In this document: positions 1 to 9,727 of the stretch, in pieces
Layout of the letters: each line of letters starts with the position of its first letter
Numbering within the stretch: the first letter of the stretch is position 1
From: Enterobacter quasihormaechei
GTDB taxonomy: Bacteria; Pseudomonadota; Gammaproteobacteria; Enterobacterales; Enterobacteriaceae
DNA length: 64,000 nt
NCBI RefSeq assembly: GCF_004331385.1
Contig: NZ_SJON01000013.1
Location: 53,857-117,856, forward strand
Reading direction: 5' to 3'
Translations under genes and position numbers: made by a program
The notes under the pieces: model-generated
Told to the model about the DNA's origin: nothing
Seen by the model: only the letters and a program-made list of their open reading frames with translations
Databases searched by the model: none

Positions 1-89
1 CACTGCTTGTTCGCCACCAGATTGACCATATCGCCGATTGCACCCGCGCCGTGCAGGCTGATTTTTGGAAGTGCCAACATAAAGCTCAT
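1..89 (-). CDS. Iron-containing alcohol dehydrogenase (lactaldehyde reductase type), N-terminal fragment
   Basis: Only the first 29 codons lie in the window; the rest continues past the left edge. The N-terminus (MSFMLALPKISLHGAGAIGD...) resembles the start of group III iron-dependent alcohol dehydrogenases of the FucO/YiaY kind, where an early G-x-G-A motif opens the nucleotide-binding domain. The ATG at 89 follows an AAGGAG ribosome-binding site at a good distance. It is the last visible gene on the rhamnose strand. RhaD makes L-lactaldehyde, so reduction to 1,2-propanediol is a sensible role, but this is inferred from context and a short fragment. Confidence 0.55.
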   Translation of the reverse strand, partial: MSFMLALPKISLHGAGAIGDMVNLVANKQ

Positions 90-120
90 GATAATTCTCC
101 TTAATTACTGTGAATTTTAT

Positions 121-188
121 GCCCGGCGGCGCTGCGCTTGCGCGGGCCTACGGTTAAGCAGGCCGGGTAAACGCAGTTCCACCCGGCT
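121..188. repeat. REP/BIME palindromic repeat pair
   Basis: Two imperfect palindromes of the enterobacterial REP type (GCCCGGCGGCGCTGCGC and GGCCGGGTAA...CACCCGGC) lie between the second permease gene and the dehydrogenase gene. Such elements often stabilise upstream mRNA or separate expression levels inside operons. Confidence 0.8.
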
Positions 189-1191
189 ATGAGATCCGTC
201 TTCGCTGCATCACCCGGCGGGTAATAATCGGCAGTGAAATCACCACAATCAGCATCGCGCCGATAATTACCGACATCACAATGCCGGGCACGTTGAGCAG
301 GCTCAGGCCAAAGGTCACCAGCCCCATCAGGAAGGCGGCGATAATCACGCCCACCATGCTGCCGGACCCGCCGAGAATATTGACGCCGCCGAGCACCGCC
401 ATCGTCACCACCGCCAGCTCCCAGCCCATCGCAATCGTCGGGCGAGTGCTGCCCAGACGCGAGGTGAGCAGCACTGACGCCAGGCCGGACATTAGCCCCA
501 CCAGCGCGAACAGCATCAGATTGTGGCGTTTAATGTTGATGCCGGAAAACCACGCGCCGGTCGGGTTATTGCCGATGGCGTAGGTGCGGCGGCCAAAGTT
601 GGTGCGGTGCAGCACAAAGGCAAACAGAGCGGCCAGCACGATAAACAGCGCGAACTCAAACGACAGCGCGCCCCAGACGTAGCCCTGGCCGAACCAGGCG
701 AAGCTTTCCGGATAGCTGTTCAGCGCCTGGTCCCCGAGCAGGATGTAGGCGATCCCACGGTACAGGCTCATGGTGCCGATGGTGATGACGATGGACGACA
801 GATTAAAGCGCGTCACCAGGATGCCGTTAAGCAGTCCGCACAGCAGCCCGACGCCAAGTCCCACGCAGACCAGCAGCGGCGTATCGACGCCCGCCGCCGC
901 GCAAAAGCCCATCACCGTGGAGCTGAGCGCGATGGTGGAGGCCACCGACAGGTCAATTTCCCGGGCGATGATCAGCATCGCCATCGGCAGCACGATGATC
1001 GCCTTTTCGGTGAAGTTGAACGTCGCATCGGAGAGGTTCCAGACGTTGAGGAAGTAAGGCGAGGCGAGCGCGTTCACCACGAATACCGCCAGCGTCACCG
1101 CCAGCAGGAAACCTTCCCAGCACAGCAGGCGCCGGAAGATGCCCGTCGCAGAGGTCGGTTCGATTGCTTCAGATGTCATCATTTTGCTCAT
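187..1191 (-). CDS. Sugar ABC transporter permease (second of pair, probable rhamnose)
   Basis: A 334-residue very hydrophobic protein of the CUT2 (ribose/AI-2/rhamnose) permease family. It has about 8-10 predicted membrane segments and the family loop containing AREIDLSVAS, the counterpart of the GGIDLSVG motif of RbsC-type permeases. The start overlaps the stop of the preceding permease by an ATGA tetranucleotide, so the two are translationally coupled and probably form a heterodimeric channel. Rhizobial RhaSTPQ is the described precedent for rhamnose; RhaP and RhaQ would be the permease names. The substrate is inferred from position in the rha operon, since the family also contains AI-2 and ribose permeases. 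Confidence 0.85.
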   Translation of the reverse strand: MSKMMTSEAIEPTSATGIFRRLLCWEGFLLAVTLAVFVVNALASPYFLNVWNLSDATFNFTEKAIIVLPMAMLIIAREIDLSVASTIALSSTVMGFCAAAGVDTPLLVCVGLGVGLLCGLLNGILVTRFNLSSIVITIGTMSLYRGIAYILLGDQALNSYPESFAWFGQGYVWGALSFEFALFIVLAALFAFVLHRTNFGRRTYAIGNNPTGAWFSGINIKRHNLMLFALVGLMSGLASVLLTSRLGSTRPTIAMGWELAVVTMAVLGGVNILGGSGSMVGVIIAAFLMGLVTFGLSLLNVPGIVMSVIIGAMLIVVISLPIITRRVMQRRRIS

Positions 1192-2192
1192 GATTTCACC
1201 GCCAGTTTCTGACGCGCCAGCGCGGCGTCGCGCAGGATCAGCCTGCCTTTGCGCCTGTTGCCGCGCTCGTTCAGCAGCACTGCAACGACAATTACCGTGC
1301 CGGAAATGGCCATCTGCCAGAACGGGGAGACGCCGATCACCGGCAGGGCGTTATTAATCACCCCGAGGAACAGGGCGCCAAACAGACAGCCGAGCACGCG
1401 CCCGGTGCCGCCCATGGTGCTGATCCCGCCAATCACGCAGGCGGCTACTACCTGCAATTCAAAACCGTTAGCGACGTCGACATACGCAACGGCAAAGCGC
1501 GAGATCCACAGGTAGCCGCAGAACCCGGCCAGCAGTCCGGAGAGGCAAAAGCTGATGAACTGCATTTTCCCGGCGTTGATCCCGGTATAGTACGCCGCCG
1601 TCGCGTTGCCCCCTGCGGTATAGAGCGCCCGTCCGGTGCGGCTGTAGCGCAGGAAGTAGCCCACCAGCAGCAGCGCGGCGATGGCGCACCAGCTCAGTAC
1701 CGGCAAGCCCAGCAAAGAGGCACGCGGCAGCCCGAGGAAGTCGGCGCTCATCTGGTTGGCGTTCACCCAGCCGCCGCCGGAGAGCAAAAAGATAATTCCG
1801 CGGTAGATGCTCATGGTGCCGAGCGTCACCACAATCGCCGGAATGCCCAGCTTCCACACCAGCAGGCCGTTCATCGCGCCCATCAGCAGCCCAAGCGTGC
1901 TTGCCAGGATAAGCAGCGCCCAGACGGGCACGTCCGGGTAGTGGAAGTTAATCAGGGCGACAATCATCCCGGTCAGGGCAAGATTGGCCGCCATCGACAG
2001 GTCGATGCCTTTGGTGAGCAGCACCATCATCTGCCCGAGCGCGAGGACGATCAGAATGGCGGTGTCGTTAAACATTTCCACCAGGTTGCCCGGCGCGACA
2101 AACGACGGTACGCGGCTGCCGATGGCGACGATCATCAGTACAATCACCGCGCCAAGCAGCGCTTCACGGTGTTTTAAGAGTGAGCTCAGCAT
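1188..2192 (-). CDS. Sugar ABC transporter permease (first of pair, probable rhamnose)
   Basis: A 334-residue inner-membrane protein of the CUT2 permease family. The TKGIDLSMAAN motif near residue 60 matches the conserved family loop, and most of the chain is membrane segments. The ATG at 2192 directly abuts the TAA of the ATPase gene, and a GGAGG ribosome-binding site lies inside the last ATPase codons, indicating coupled translation. It pairs with the downstream permease. The sequence resembles LsrC-type AI-2 permeases as well, so rhamnose specificity rests on the flanking rhaBAD genes. Confidence 0.85.
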   Translation of the reverse strand: MLSSLLKHREALLGAVIVLMIVAIGSRVPSFVAPGNLVEMFNDTAILIVLALGQMMVLLTKGIDLSMAANLALTGMIVALINFHYPDVPVWALLILASTLGLLMGAMNGLLVWKLGIPAIVVTLGTMSIYRGIIFLLSGGGWVNANQMSADFLGLPRASLLGLPVLSWCAIAALLLVGYFLRYSRTGRALYTAGGNATAAYYTGINAGKMQFISFCLSGLLAGFCGYLWISRFAVAYVDVANGFELQVVAACVIGGISTMGGTGRVLGCLFGALFLGVINNALPVIGVSPFWQMAISGTVIVVAVLLNERGNRRKGRLILRDAALARQKLAVKS

Positions 2193-3695
2193 TTATGCCG
2201 CCTCCTGTTTTGCACCGCTGGCGGCGCTGACGATGGTTTCCGCCGTCGCATCTCCCGCCTGGTATTCGGCGACCATCAGCCCCTCGTGCATTACGATGAT
2301 GCGGTCCGCCATGCCCATCACTTCCGGTAGTTCGGACGAAACCATAATCACCGCCAGCCCCTGACTGACCAGCTCGGACATAAACTGATGAACGGCTGCC
2401 TTTGAGCCGATATCGATGCCTTTTGTCGGCTCATCAAGGATGATCACATCAGGGTGCGTTGCCAGCCATTTGCCGATAACGACCTTTTGCTGGTTGCCGC
2501 CGGAGAGGGTCTCTACCGCCTGCTTCCAGCTGAAGGCCTTCACGTGCAGACGTTTGGCATACTCGTCTGCCAGCTTCCATTCGCGGTCGTCGTGCAGTAC
2601 GCCGCTCGGATTGAGCGTGCTGAGCTGAGGCAGGCTGATGTTCTGGGCAATCGGCAGCGCGATAATCGCCCCCTGTTTCTGCCTTTCTTCCGGCACGCAG
2701 ACAATACCGGCTTTGATGGCATCCGCAGGCTGGCGAAAGCGACGGGGCTGACCATTGAGGATAATTTCCCCGGACGCTGGCCGCGTAACGCCGGAAAGCG
2801 CCTGCATCAGTTCGGTACGCCCGGCACCGACCAGCCCGTAGAAGCCAAGGATTTCGCCTTTATGCAGGGAGAAGGAGATGTTTGCGAACTCGGTCGGGTG
2901 GCAGAGGTTTTTCACTTCCAGCACCGTTTCGCCCTTCTCGCAGTCGATTTTCGGGAAGGTTTGCGTAATGGCGCGCCCGACCATCATCGACACCATGCGC
3001 TCCTCGGTGATCTCATTTATTGCACCTGCGCCGACGAATGCGCCGTCGCGCAAAATGGTGTAATGATCCGCCAGCTCAAAAATCTCGTCGAACTTGTGGG
3101 AGATAAACAGGATGGCTTTTTCCTCCTGCTTTAAGCGCTCCACAATCTGGTAAAACTCGAGGATTTCATGCTGCGACAGCGCCGCCGTGGGTTCATCAAG
3201 GATAACCACCTGCGCCTCAAAGGAGAGCGCGCGGGCAATCGCTACCATGTGACGCTGGGCGATGCTCAGGGTTTTCAGCGTCGCGCGCGGGTCGATTTGC
3301 ACTTCCAGCCGCGTGAGGATGGCCTGCGCCCGGCGGTGCATTTCCGGCCAGTCGAGCTTTTTCAGAAAGCCCTTGTGAAGGTACTGACCGACAAAGATAT
3401 TTTCGGTGACCGATAGCTCATCGAACAGTACGGTTTCCTGGTGAATGGCGGTGATGCCGATTTTATGCGCCGACTCCGGCGTCGGGAGGTGCACGGGGAT
3501 CGCTTTGTAGAGGATCTCGCCCTCGTCGGGCTGATAGATGCCGGTCATCACTTTGACCAGCGTCGACTTGCCCGCGCCGTTTTCGCCGATAAGCGCCGTC
3601 ACTTTGCCGGGCCACAGCGCAAGCTGCACGTTCTCAAGGGCACGCACGCCGGGGAACACCTTCGTGATGCCAGAAAGCTGTAGCAATGGGGTCAT
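2193..3695 (-). CDS. Sugar ABC transporter ATP-binding protein, two ABC domains (probable rhamnose)
   Basis: A 500-residue fused double ATPase typical of CUT2 importers. The first domain has an intact Walker A (GENGAGKST, residues 37-45), the signature region LSIAQRHMVAIARAL and a Walker B VVILDEPTAAL. The second half has a degenerate Walker A (GLVGAGRTE) but a good LSGGNQQK signature and IILDEPTKG, as in RbsA and RhaT(ABC). The protein energises the two permeases encoded immediately downstream. In rhizobia the equivalent is called RhaT, a name that collides with the enterobacterial symporter RhaT also present in this window, so no symbol is given. Confidence 0.88.
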   Translation of the reverse strand: MTPLLQLSGITKVFPGVRALENVQLALWPGKVTALIGENGAGKSTLVKVMTGIYQPDEGEILYKAIPVHLPTPESAHKIGITAIHQETVLFDELSVTENIFVGQYLHKGFLKKLDWPEMHRRAQAILTRLEVQIDPRATLKTLSIAQRHMVAIARALSFEAQVVILDEPTAALSQHEILEFYQIVERLKQEEKAILFISHKFDEIFELADHYTILRDGAFVGAGAINEITEERMVSMMVGRAITQTFPKIDCEKGETVLEVKNLCHPTEFANISFSLHKGEILGFYGLVGAGRTELMQALSGVTRPASGEIILNGQPRRFRQPADAIKAGIVCVPEERQKQGAIIALPIAQNISLPQLSTLNPSGVLHDDREWKLADEYAKRLHVKAFSWKQAVETLSGGNQQKVVIGKWLATHPDVIILDEPTKGIDIGSKAAVHQFMSELVSQGLAVIMVSSELPEVMGMADRIIVMHEGLMVAEYQAGDATAETIVSAASGAKQEAA

Positions 3696-3721
3696 GATAG
3701 TTCTCCTGGACAGGGGAATGT

Positions 3722-3788
3722 GTAGGGCGGGTAAGCGGCAGCGCCACCCGCCTTTTGCCGGATGGCGCTACGCTGATCCGGCCTACAC
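3722..3788. repeat. REP/BIME palindromic repeat pair
   Basis: Two REP palindromes (GGCGGGTAAGC...GCCACCCGCC and GCCGGATGGCG...ATCCGGC) between the binding-protein gene and the ATPase gene. The position just after the binding protein suggests a 3' stabiliser that keeps binding-protein mRNA in excess. Confidence 0.8.
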
Positions 3789-3794
3789 ATCGCA

Positions 3795-4781
3795 TCAAAA
3801 GATTTTCGAGAACTTATCAATATTGCTGGCATCGTAGACGAACGGCTCGGCCATCGCGCCGTTGCCGTCCGCATCCAGCTTCACTTTGCCCAGTCTGCCC
3901 ATGCTGGCCTCGCCTTTCGTGGCCGTGCCTTTCACCAGATCATCCGCGAGGTAGGTTGCCGCATAACCGAGGTCGATCGGGTTCCAGATGGCAAAGCTCT
4001 TGCTCGCGCCGGATTTCACCGCGCCCGCCATCTCAGACGGCAGACCTAAGCCGGTGACGTACACTTTGCCAATCTTGCCCTGGTCTTTTACCGCCTGCGC
4101 GGCGGCCACGATGCCCACGGATGAAGGCGAGACGATAACCTTCAGGTCCGGATAGGTTTTCAGCAGACCGACCGCCTCACGGTAGCTTTTGTCAGAGAGA
4201 TCGTCCCCGTAGGCCACCGTCACCAGGTTGACGGAAGGGTACTTCGGCAGCACTTTTTTCATCTCCGCAATCCAGGTGTTCTGGTTGGTGGAGGTTGGCG
4301 TGGCGCTCAGCACGGCGACGTCGCCCTTCTCCACGTTCAGCGCTTTCAGGGCATCGGCGGCGAGCTTGACGTTGGTTTCGCCAATCAGGGCGTTATTGGA
4401 CGGATTGAGATGGATTTGACGTCCGGCTTTCGCCACGCCGGAATCCCACGACACAACCTTGATGCCGCGCTGCATCGCTTTTTTCAGCACCGGCACGACG
4501 GCGTCCGGATCGTTCGCGGAGATCGCGATCGCATCCACGCCCTGAGCGATCAGCCCGTTCAGCACCTCGATCTGCGCTTCCGCCGTGGTGGTGGTCGGGC
4601 CGGTATAAATCACTTTTACATCGCCTAACTCTTTGGCCGCCTCCTGCGCGCCGACGTTCGCTGCTTCGAAGAATCCATTTCCTAAGGACTTCGCCACCAG
4701 GGCGATTTTCACTTCTGCTAACGCGGAACCGGACAACGCCAGAGCGGCAACGGTGAGGATCAAGCTTGCTTTTATTTTCAT
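3795..4781 (-). CDS. Periplasmic sugar-binding protein of ABC importer (probable rhamnose)
   Basis: A 328-residue periplasmic binding protein of the ribose/AI-2/rhamnose class. Residues 1-22 form a classical signal peptide ending SGSALA. The mature start EVKIALVAKSLGNGFF is the usual first beta strand and ligand loop, and GVDAIAISANDPDAV is the conserved hinge-side motif. It lies 82 bp downstream of rhaD and upstream of the ATPase and permeases, so it is expected to deliver L-rhamnose or a related deoxy sugar. Rhizobial RhaS(ABC) is the named homologue; the same name is used for the AraC-type regulator here, so no symbol is assigned. Confidence 0.88.
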   Translation of the reverse strand: MKIKASLILTVAALALSGSALAEVKIALVAKSLGNGFFEAANVGAQEAAKELGDVKVIYTGPTTTTAEAQIEVLNGLIAQGVDAIAISANDPDAVVPVLKKAMQRGIKVVSWDSGVAKAGRQIHLNPSNNALIGETNVKLAADALKALNVEKGDVAVLSATPTSTNQNTWIAEMKKVLPKYPSVNLVTVAYGDDLSDKSYREAVGLLKTYPDLKVIVSPSSVGIVAAAQAVKDQGKIGKVYVTGLGLPSEMAGAVKSGASKSFAIWNPIDLGYAATYLADDLVKGTATKGEASMGRLGKVKLDADGNGAMAEPFVYDASNIDKFSKIF

Positions 4782-4831
4782 TGCTTTTACTCCACTGACT
4801 TGAGTTAGTTGTAGGGATTGCAGGTGGTTTT

Positions 4832-4855
4832 CGCCCCGTCTCGGTAAGCGGGGCG
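4832..4855 (-). other. GC-rich hairpin after rhaD
   Basis: A 7-bp perfect stem (CGCCCCG/CGGGGCG) lies 8 nt after the rhaD stop. No U-tract follows on the minus strand, so it is more likely an mRNA-stabilising or attenuating hairpin than a full terminator, and the downstream transporter genes can still be cotranscribed. Confidence 0.5.
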
Positions 4856-4863
4856 CGATGTTG

Positions 4864-5694
4864 TTAGTTGTACAGATCTAATGCGGACTGCATTGGGGTG
4901 ACGCCAAAGCGTTTGCCCAGGGCGATCAGCTCTTCCCGGGTGATGGTCTGCTTCATGCCGCCCATGGAGTAGACCTTCACCAGCACCTCCGCGGATTTCT
5001 CGGCGGTGTCGATCAGGCCGAAGGTTTCATCCAGCGTCGGGCCGCTGCCGAAGACGCCGTGGAACGGCCACAGCACCAGGGCGTGCTTTTGCATATCCGT
5101 CGCGGTCGCCTGGCCAATTTCGTCGGTACCCGGCACCATCCACGGTAGAATGCCGACGCCGTCCGGGAACACCACCAGACACTCGGTACTGCCTTCCCAC
5201 AGCTTGCGGGTAAAGAAATCAGAATTATTTTCCAGCACGTAGGTCAGGGCGATCAGGTTAGTGGCGTGGCAGTGCATGATCACGCGGTCTTTGCCGTTGG
5301 TCGCCTTGATGCGCTCGCAGTGGGAGAGGAAGTGCGCCGGCAGCTCCGAGGTTGGCACCGCGTCGTCCGTTAGCCCCCACAGAATGTGGTAGCCCGCGCC
5401 GTCGCTGTCCACCTTCACCACGCCGAGGTTGGCTTCCGGGTCCAGCTGAACGTTGCGGAAGAACTTGCCGGAACCGGTAACGATAAACGGCGTGTTGGCG
5501 AGCAGCGGCATCGGCTGGCTCAGGGCGATATAGCGCGGCTTCTGGTGGAAATCGGCGGCAAAGGGCTCGATATCCGCGTCGTCCAGGCGCAGCGTGAGGT
5601 TGCCGCCGTTGCGCTCGTCCCAGCCCTTCAGCCAGGCGTCGGAGGTGGCTTTGATCATGCCCTGGACGAACCAGGAGGTGGTGATGGTCTGCAT
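4864..5694 (-). CDS. rhaD: Rhamnulose-1-phosphate aldolase
   Basis: Cleaves L-rhamnulose 1-phosphate to dihydroxyacetone phosphate and L-lactaldehyde, the third step of rhamnose catabolism. The 276-residue protein belongs to the class II zinc aldolases. The zinc ligands described for E. coli RhaD are present at H141, H143 and H212, and the catalytic Glu at 117 (TSELPAH). The start at 5694 ([12 protein letters not shown]) matches the known N-terminus; an upstream in-frame extension runs through a REP element and is not real. A 96-bp gap with a REP pair separates it from rhaA. Confidence 0.96.
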   Translation of the reverse strand: MQTITTSWFVQGMIKATSDAWLKGWDERNGGNLTLRLDDADIEPFAADFHQKPRYIALSQPMPLLANTPFIVTGSGKFFRNVQLDPEANLGVVKVDSDGAGYHILWGLTDDAVPTSELPAHFLSHCERIKATNGKDRVIMHCHATNLIALTYVLENNSDFFTRKLWEGSTECLVVFPDGVGILPWMVPGTDEIGQATATDMQKHALVLWPFHGVFGSGPTLDETFGLIDTAEKSAEVLVKVYSMGGMKQTITREELIALGKRFGVTPMQSALDLYN

Positions 5695-5713
5695 ACAGTG
5701 TTTCCTTTGAAAA

Positions 5714-5785
5714 TGCCGGGTGGCGTTACGCTTACCCGGCCTGCTTTTACCTGTAGGCCCGGCATGCAATGCGCTGCCGGGCGAT
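5714..5785. repeat. REP/BIME palindromic repeat pair inside rha operon
   Basis: Two REP palindromes (GCCGGGTGGCGTTACGC...CCGGC and GCCCGGCATGCAATGCGC...GGGC) between rhaA and rhaD. Confidence 0.8.
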
Positions 5786-5790
5786 ATTTT

Positions 5791-7050
5791 TTACTGACGA
5801 GCGGCGAGAACGTCCTTCTCATACGCCCGCACGTTGTCCAGCCACTGGCTGCCCGCCGGGGCGTCGTGACGCTGGCAGTACATCTCCCACACCGCCTGCC
5901 ACGGCAGGGATTTCTGCTCTTCCAGCAGCGCCAGGCGCGCGGTGTAATCGCCGCTCTCTTCCAGCTGTTTCAGCGCGGCGGTTGGCTCCAGCAGGGCGCG
6001 CAGCAGGGCTTTTTTCATGTTGCGGGTGCCGATAACCCATGCCGCGATGCGGTTGATGGAGGCGTCGAAGAAGTCGAGCCCGATGTGCACGCGGTCAAAC
6101 AGATCGTGGCGGATGATTTCGCTGGCAATCGCCTGGGTTTCGTCGTCCAGCAGGACCACGTGGTCGCTGTCCCAGCGCACCGGACGGCTGACGTGCAGCA
6201 GCAGGCGCGGCACGTAGAGCATGGCGGCGGAGATTTTGTCGGAGATCACCTCGGTCGGATGGAAGTGGCCAGCATCCAGGCACAGCGCGGTCTGGCGGCT
6301 GGTGGCGTAGCCCATGTAGAACTCGTTTGAGCCCACGGTGTAGCTCTCTGCGCCAATGCCGAACAGCTTGCTCTCCACCGCGTCGATATGGTGCGACGGG
6401 TCCAGCTTTTCGCTGATGGCTTCATCCAGCGCGGCCAGCAGGCGCTGGCGCGGCGCCAGACGGTCAACGGTGATGTCCTTCATGCCGTCCGGGATCCAGA
6501 TATTCATCACTGACGGCGTGCCGAGCTGCTCGCCGAAATACGCGGAGACGCGGCGGCTGGCCTTCACGTGGTCGATCCAGAACTGCCGGATTTCGTCGTT
6601 GGCGTGTGCAAGGGTAAACCCGTCCGCGCTCAGCGGGTGCGAGAAGCAGGACGGGTTAAAATCCAGTCCCAGCCGGTTGGCCTTTGCCCACTCCACCCAG
6701 TTCTTAAAGTGTTCCGGTTTGATTTCGTTACGCGCGACCGGCGCGTCGGATTCGAGATAAATCGCGTGCAGGTTCAGGCGTTTTGGCCCGGGGATCAGGC
6801 TCAGCGCCAGTTCCAGATCCGCACGCAGTTCGGTGGCGTTGCGCGCTTTGCCCGGGTAGTTACCCGTTGCCTGAATGCCACCCGTCAGGGAACCGCCCGG
6901 GTTCTCGAAGCCGGCAACGTCATCACCCTGCCAGCAGTGCATGGAGACGGGCAGACGGTCGAGCTGGCGCAGCGCCTCTTCGACATCCACGCCGACGGCG
7001 GCGAAACGCTGTTTAGCCAGGTCCCAGGCTTGTTCAAGTTGAGTGGTCAT
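5791..7050 (-). CDS. rhaA: L-rhamnose isomerase
   Basis: Converts L-rhamnose to L-rhamnulose in the cytosol. The 419-residue product has the expected length and near-identical N-terminus ([16 protein letters not shown]) to E. coli RhaA, a TIM-barrel metal-dependent isomerase. Metal-site stretches such as [11 protein letters not shown] and [13 protein letters not shown] are visible. The ATG at 7050 overlaps the rhaB stop in an ATGA arrangement, so rhaB and rhaA are translationally coupled. A TTG two codons upstream is possible but unnecessary. Confidence 0.97.
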   Translation of the reverse strand: MTTQLEQAWDLAKQRFAAVGVDVEEALRQLDRLPVSMHCWQGDDVAGFENPGGSLTGGIQATGNYPGKARNATELRADLELALSLIPGPKRLNLHAIYLESDAPVARNEIKPEHFKNWVEWAKANRLGLDFNPSCFSHPLSADGFTLAHANDEIRQFWIDHVKASRRVSAYFGEQLGTPSVMNIWIPDGMKDITVDRLAPRQRLLAALDEAISEKLDPSHHIDAVESKLFGIGAESYTVGSNEFYMGYATSRQTALCLDAGHFHPTEVISDKISAAMLYVPRLLLHVSRPVRWDSDHVVLLDDETQAIASEIIRHDLFDRVHIGLDFFDASINRIAAWVIGTRNMKKALLRALLEPTAALKQLEESGDYTARLALLEEQKSLPWQAVWEMYCQRHDAPAGSQWLDNVRAYEKDVLAARQ

Positions 7051-8516
7051 GCGCAAAGCTCCTTAGTCAGTCGTTTTTGCTGAAACTGCGCCCGGTAGCG
7101 GGCAATGTCATGGCAGGGATTGGGGGTGAAGGTGGTCAGGCTGTTATTCGCCGTCACCACCGAACGGAAATCGTCAACGTTTGATAGTTCGTCCAGCGTC
7201 ATTAGCTGAATGCCGATGTTGCCGAGCGTGGAAGCCTCTACGGGGCCTGCCACCACGGTAATGCCGCAGGCATCGGCGCAGAGCTGGTTCAGCAGCTGGT
7301 TCTGGCAGCCGCCGCCCACGATGTGCAGCTGGGTGAACGGTTTACCGCGAAGGTCAGCCAGCTCGCTCAGGATGTCGGCATAGAGCAGGGCGAGGCTGTC
7401 AAAAATACAGCGCGCCAGCTCGGCGGGGCGGGAAGGTACCGGCTGCCCCGCGTCAAAACAGGCGGCCTGGATCTCAGCGCTCATGTGCACCGGGTTAATA
7501 AAGCGGTCGTCGTTCGGGTTAATCAGGAAGGTGCAGGCCTTCAGCTTTTCGGTTTCCGCGATAAGCGCGGGCAGGTCGGTGACGTTCTGCTCTTTCAGCA
7601 CCCGCTGGAGCAGCCACAGGCCCATGATGTTCTTCAGCACGCGGTAGCGTCCTTCGGCACCGCCTTCGTTGGTGATATTGGCGGCCAGCGCGGCGTCGCT
7701 GGTGTAGGGCGTTTTGCTCTCAAAACCCATCAGCGACCAGGTGCCGGAGGAGAGATAGGCCGCGTCTTTGCTGGCGAGCGGCGAGGCAATGACCGCGCTT
7801 GCGGTGTCGTGACTGGCGACGGCGACAACGGGAATTTCATTCCCCTGCGGGCAAATCCACTGGCCGATCACGTTGCCCGGATGGGTTGGCGTGCCGAACC
7901 AGGACGGCGAGGCGCCCGTCCATGCCAGCAGGTGTTCATCCCAGTTATCGGTGTTGATATTGACCAGCTGCGTGGTGGTGGCGTTGGTGTATTCCCAGTT
8001 CATGTTGCCGGTCAGACGATAGCTTAAGTAGTCCGGGATCAGCAGCGCATGCGCCACCTTTTCAACCAGCTCTGGCTGTTGCTCAACCAGCGCCCGCAGC
8101 TGATACAGCGTGTTAAATGGCAGGAACTGGATGCCGCTGCGACCATAGATGTTCTCCTTGCCAAGCTGCGCGATGGCGTGCGTCATCAGCCCATCGGTGC
8201 GGCTGTCGCGGTAGGAGACGGGCAGGCCGACGCGTTCGCCGTGACGGTCCAGCAGCACGTAATCCACGCCCCAGGTATCAATGCCGATACTGTCGATGCG
8301 GATACCGTCTTCGCAGACGTTATGAAGTCCGGTGCGGATCTCCGCTTCCAGCGCATCGATATCCCAGGTCACAAAACCGTCCTGTTTTTGCAGACAATTG
8401 GCGAAACGGTGCATTTCGCGAAGCGTAAGGGTGTGCTGGTCACAGTCCCAGGTGGCGAGCATTACACGGCCGCTGGATGCGCCTAAATCGACAGCCACAC
8501 AATGGCGAAAAGTCAT
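7047..8516 (-). CDS. rhaB: Rhamnulokinase
   Basis: Phosphorylates L-rhamnulose to L-rhamnulose 1-phosphate with ATP. The protein has 489 residues, the E. coli length, and is a FGGY-family sugar kinase with the N-terminal phosphate-binding motif DLGASSGRV (residues 10-18) and the C-terminal [15 protein letters not shown] adenosine-site motif. The ATG at 8516 follows an AAGGAC ribosome-binding site; the longer reading frame upstream runs into the promoter. It is the first gene of the catabolic operon, divergent from rhaS. Confidence 0.97.
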   Translation of the reverse strand: MTFRHCVAVDLGASSGRVMLATWDCDQHTLTLREMHRFANCLQKQDGFVTWDIDALEAEIRTGLHNVCEDGIRIDSIGIDTWGVDYVLLDRHGERVGLPVSYRDSRTDGLMTHAIAQLGKENIYGRSGIQFLPFNTLYQLRALVEQQPELVEKVAHALLIPDYLSYRLTGNMNWEYTNATTTQLVNINTDNWDEHLLAWTGASPSWFGTPTHPGNVIGQWICPQGNEIPVVAVASHDTASAVIASPLASKDAAYLSSGTWSLMGFESKTPYTSDAALAANITNEGGAEGRYRVLKNIMGLWLLQRVLKEQNVTDLPALIAETEKLKACTFLINPNDDRFINPVHMSAEIQAACFDAGQPVPSRPAELARCIFDSLALLYADILSELADLRGKPFTQLHIVGGGCQNQLLNQLCADACGITVVAGPVEASTLGNIGIQLMTLDELSNVDDFRSVVTANNSLTTFTPNPCHDIARYRAQFQQKRLTKELCA

Positions 8517-8573
8517 GGTCGGGTCCTTTCTTAAGTCATTAGCGATGAGTGTAAGAAAGGGAAGAAATAGCCA

Positions 8574-8623
8574 CCTTCTCGCCACTGACAGCCCAAATCT
8601 CGCGCTGGCAAGAAAGCAAAGGT
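8574..8623 (-). promoter_or_regulatory. Probable RhaS-binding half sites of the rhaBAD promoter
   Basis: The stretch read on the minus strand contains CTGTCAGTGGCGAGAAGG, very like the proximal E. coli rhaI half site, with a second similar half (CTTTGCTTTCTTGCCAG) about 16 bp upstream. The rest of the 301-bp rhaB-rhaS interval holds a CRP site and the rhaSR promoter region. Confidence 0.65.
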
Positions 8624-8626
8624 GAA

Positions 8627-8642
8627 CGTGAGGGAGTTCACA
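8627..8642. promoter_or_regulatory. CRP site between rhaBAD and rhaSR
   Basis: CGTGA-N6-TCACA on the plus strand differs from the CRP consensus TGTGA-N6-TCACA at one position. It sits just upstream of the RhaS half sites, as at the E. coli rhaBAD promoter, where CRP and RhaS act together. Confidence 0.75.
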
Positions 8643-8817
8643 GTTTCCAGTAATGACGGGGTTTGCAGGCAGTGTGACGCTGACCGCATTTCCCGATCTT
8701 TCCGCCTGTTTCTTGAAAAACCGGCAGCTTTTGCGCGGTTTACTGTCAAAAATTTAAGGTGAGCGTGGAAGGCCTTAATTACTATTTTGAGAACTTTTCT
8801 CATTGGTGGGGGCCGTT

Positions 8818-9654
8818 ATGACCGTACTGCACAGCGTCGATTTTTTTCCTTCGGGAGCTTCTCCGGTCGCGATTGAGCCACGGCTTCCTCAGGCTGCATT
8901 TCCTGAGCATCATCATGATTTTCATGAGATTGTGATTGTTGAGCACGGAACGGGCATCCACGTGTTTAACGGTCAGCCGTATACCATCAGCGGCGGTACG
9001 GTGTGCTTCGTGCGCGACCACGACAGGCACCTGTATGAACATACCGACAACCTGTGCCTGACCAACGTGCTCTATCGTTCTCCGGACGCGTTCCAGTTTC
9101 TCTCCGGGCTGAATCAGCTGTTGCCGCAAGAGAAGGATGGCCACTATCCGTCGCACTGGCGGGTGAATCAGTCCACGTTGCAGCAGGTGCGTCAGCTGGT
9201 GAGCCAGATGGAGCAGAGCGAGGACGGAGAGGAGACGCACGCGATTGCCACCCGCGAGCTGCTGTTTATGCAGCTGCTGGTGCTGCTGCGCCGCAGCAGC
9301 CTGGTGGAAGGGATGGAAAATAACGACGCGCGGCTGAACCAGCTCATGGCCTGGCTGGAAGATCATTTCGCTGAAGATGTTTGCTGGGAAACGCTGGCGG
9401 ACGACTTTTCGCTCTCGCTGCGCACGCTGCATCGTCAGCTCAAGCAGCATACCGGGCTCACGCCGCAGCGTTACCTTAACCGTCTGCGCCTGATCAAAGC
9501 GCGCCATCTTTTACGCCATACCGATGAAAGCGTCACGGATATCGCTTATCGCTGCGGTTTCGGCGACAGTAACCACTTTTCAACGCTGTTTCGCCGGGAA
9601 TTTAGCTGGTCGCCGCGCGATATTCGTCAGGGGAAGGACGCGTTGCTTCAGTAA
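8818..9654 (+). CDS. rhaS: Rhamnose operon activator RhaS (AraC family)
   Basis: A 278-residue AraC/XylS regulator that activates rhaBAD and rhaT when rhamnose is present. The N-terminal cupin sensor holds the [14 protein letters not shown] stretch, and the C-terminal 100 residues hold two helix-turn-helix motifs ([15 protein letters not shown] and [17 protein letters not shown]). The ATG at 8818 gives the E. coli length and N-terminus ([13 protein letters not shown]); a GTG five codons upstream is less likely. It is followed after 73 bp by rhaR. Confidence 0.96.
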   Translation: MTVLHSVDFFPSGASPVAIEPRLPQAAFPEHHHDFHEIVIVEHGTGIHVFNGQPYTISGGTVCFVRDHDRHLYEHTDNLCLTNVLYRSPDAFQFLSGLNQLLPQEKDGHYPSHWRVNQSTLQQVRQLVSQMEQSEDGEETHAIATRELLFMQLLVLLRRSSLVEGMENNDARLNQLMAWLEDHFAEDVCWETLADDFSLSLRTLHRQLKQHTGLTPQRYLNRLRLIKARHLLRHTDESVTDIAYRCGFGDSNHFSTLFRREFSWSPRDIRQGKDALLQ

Positions 9655-9727
9655 CGCGAGGGCAGTCACCGTTTTTTTGCCGCAAAAAGGCTAATAATGT
9701 CCGGTTATTCGCCGTAGAGGTTGTGGT

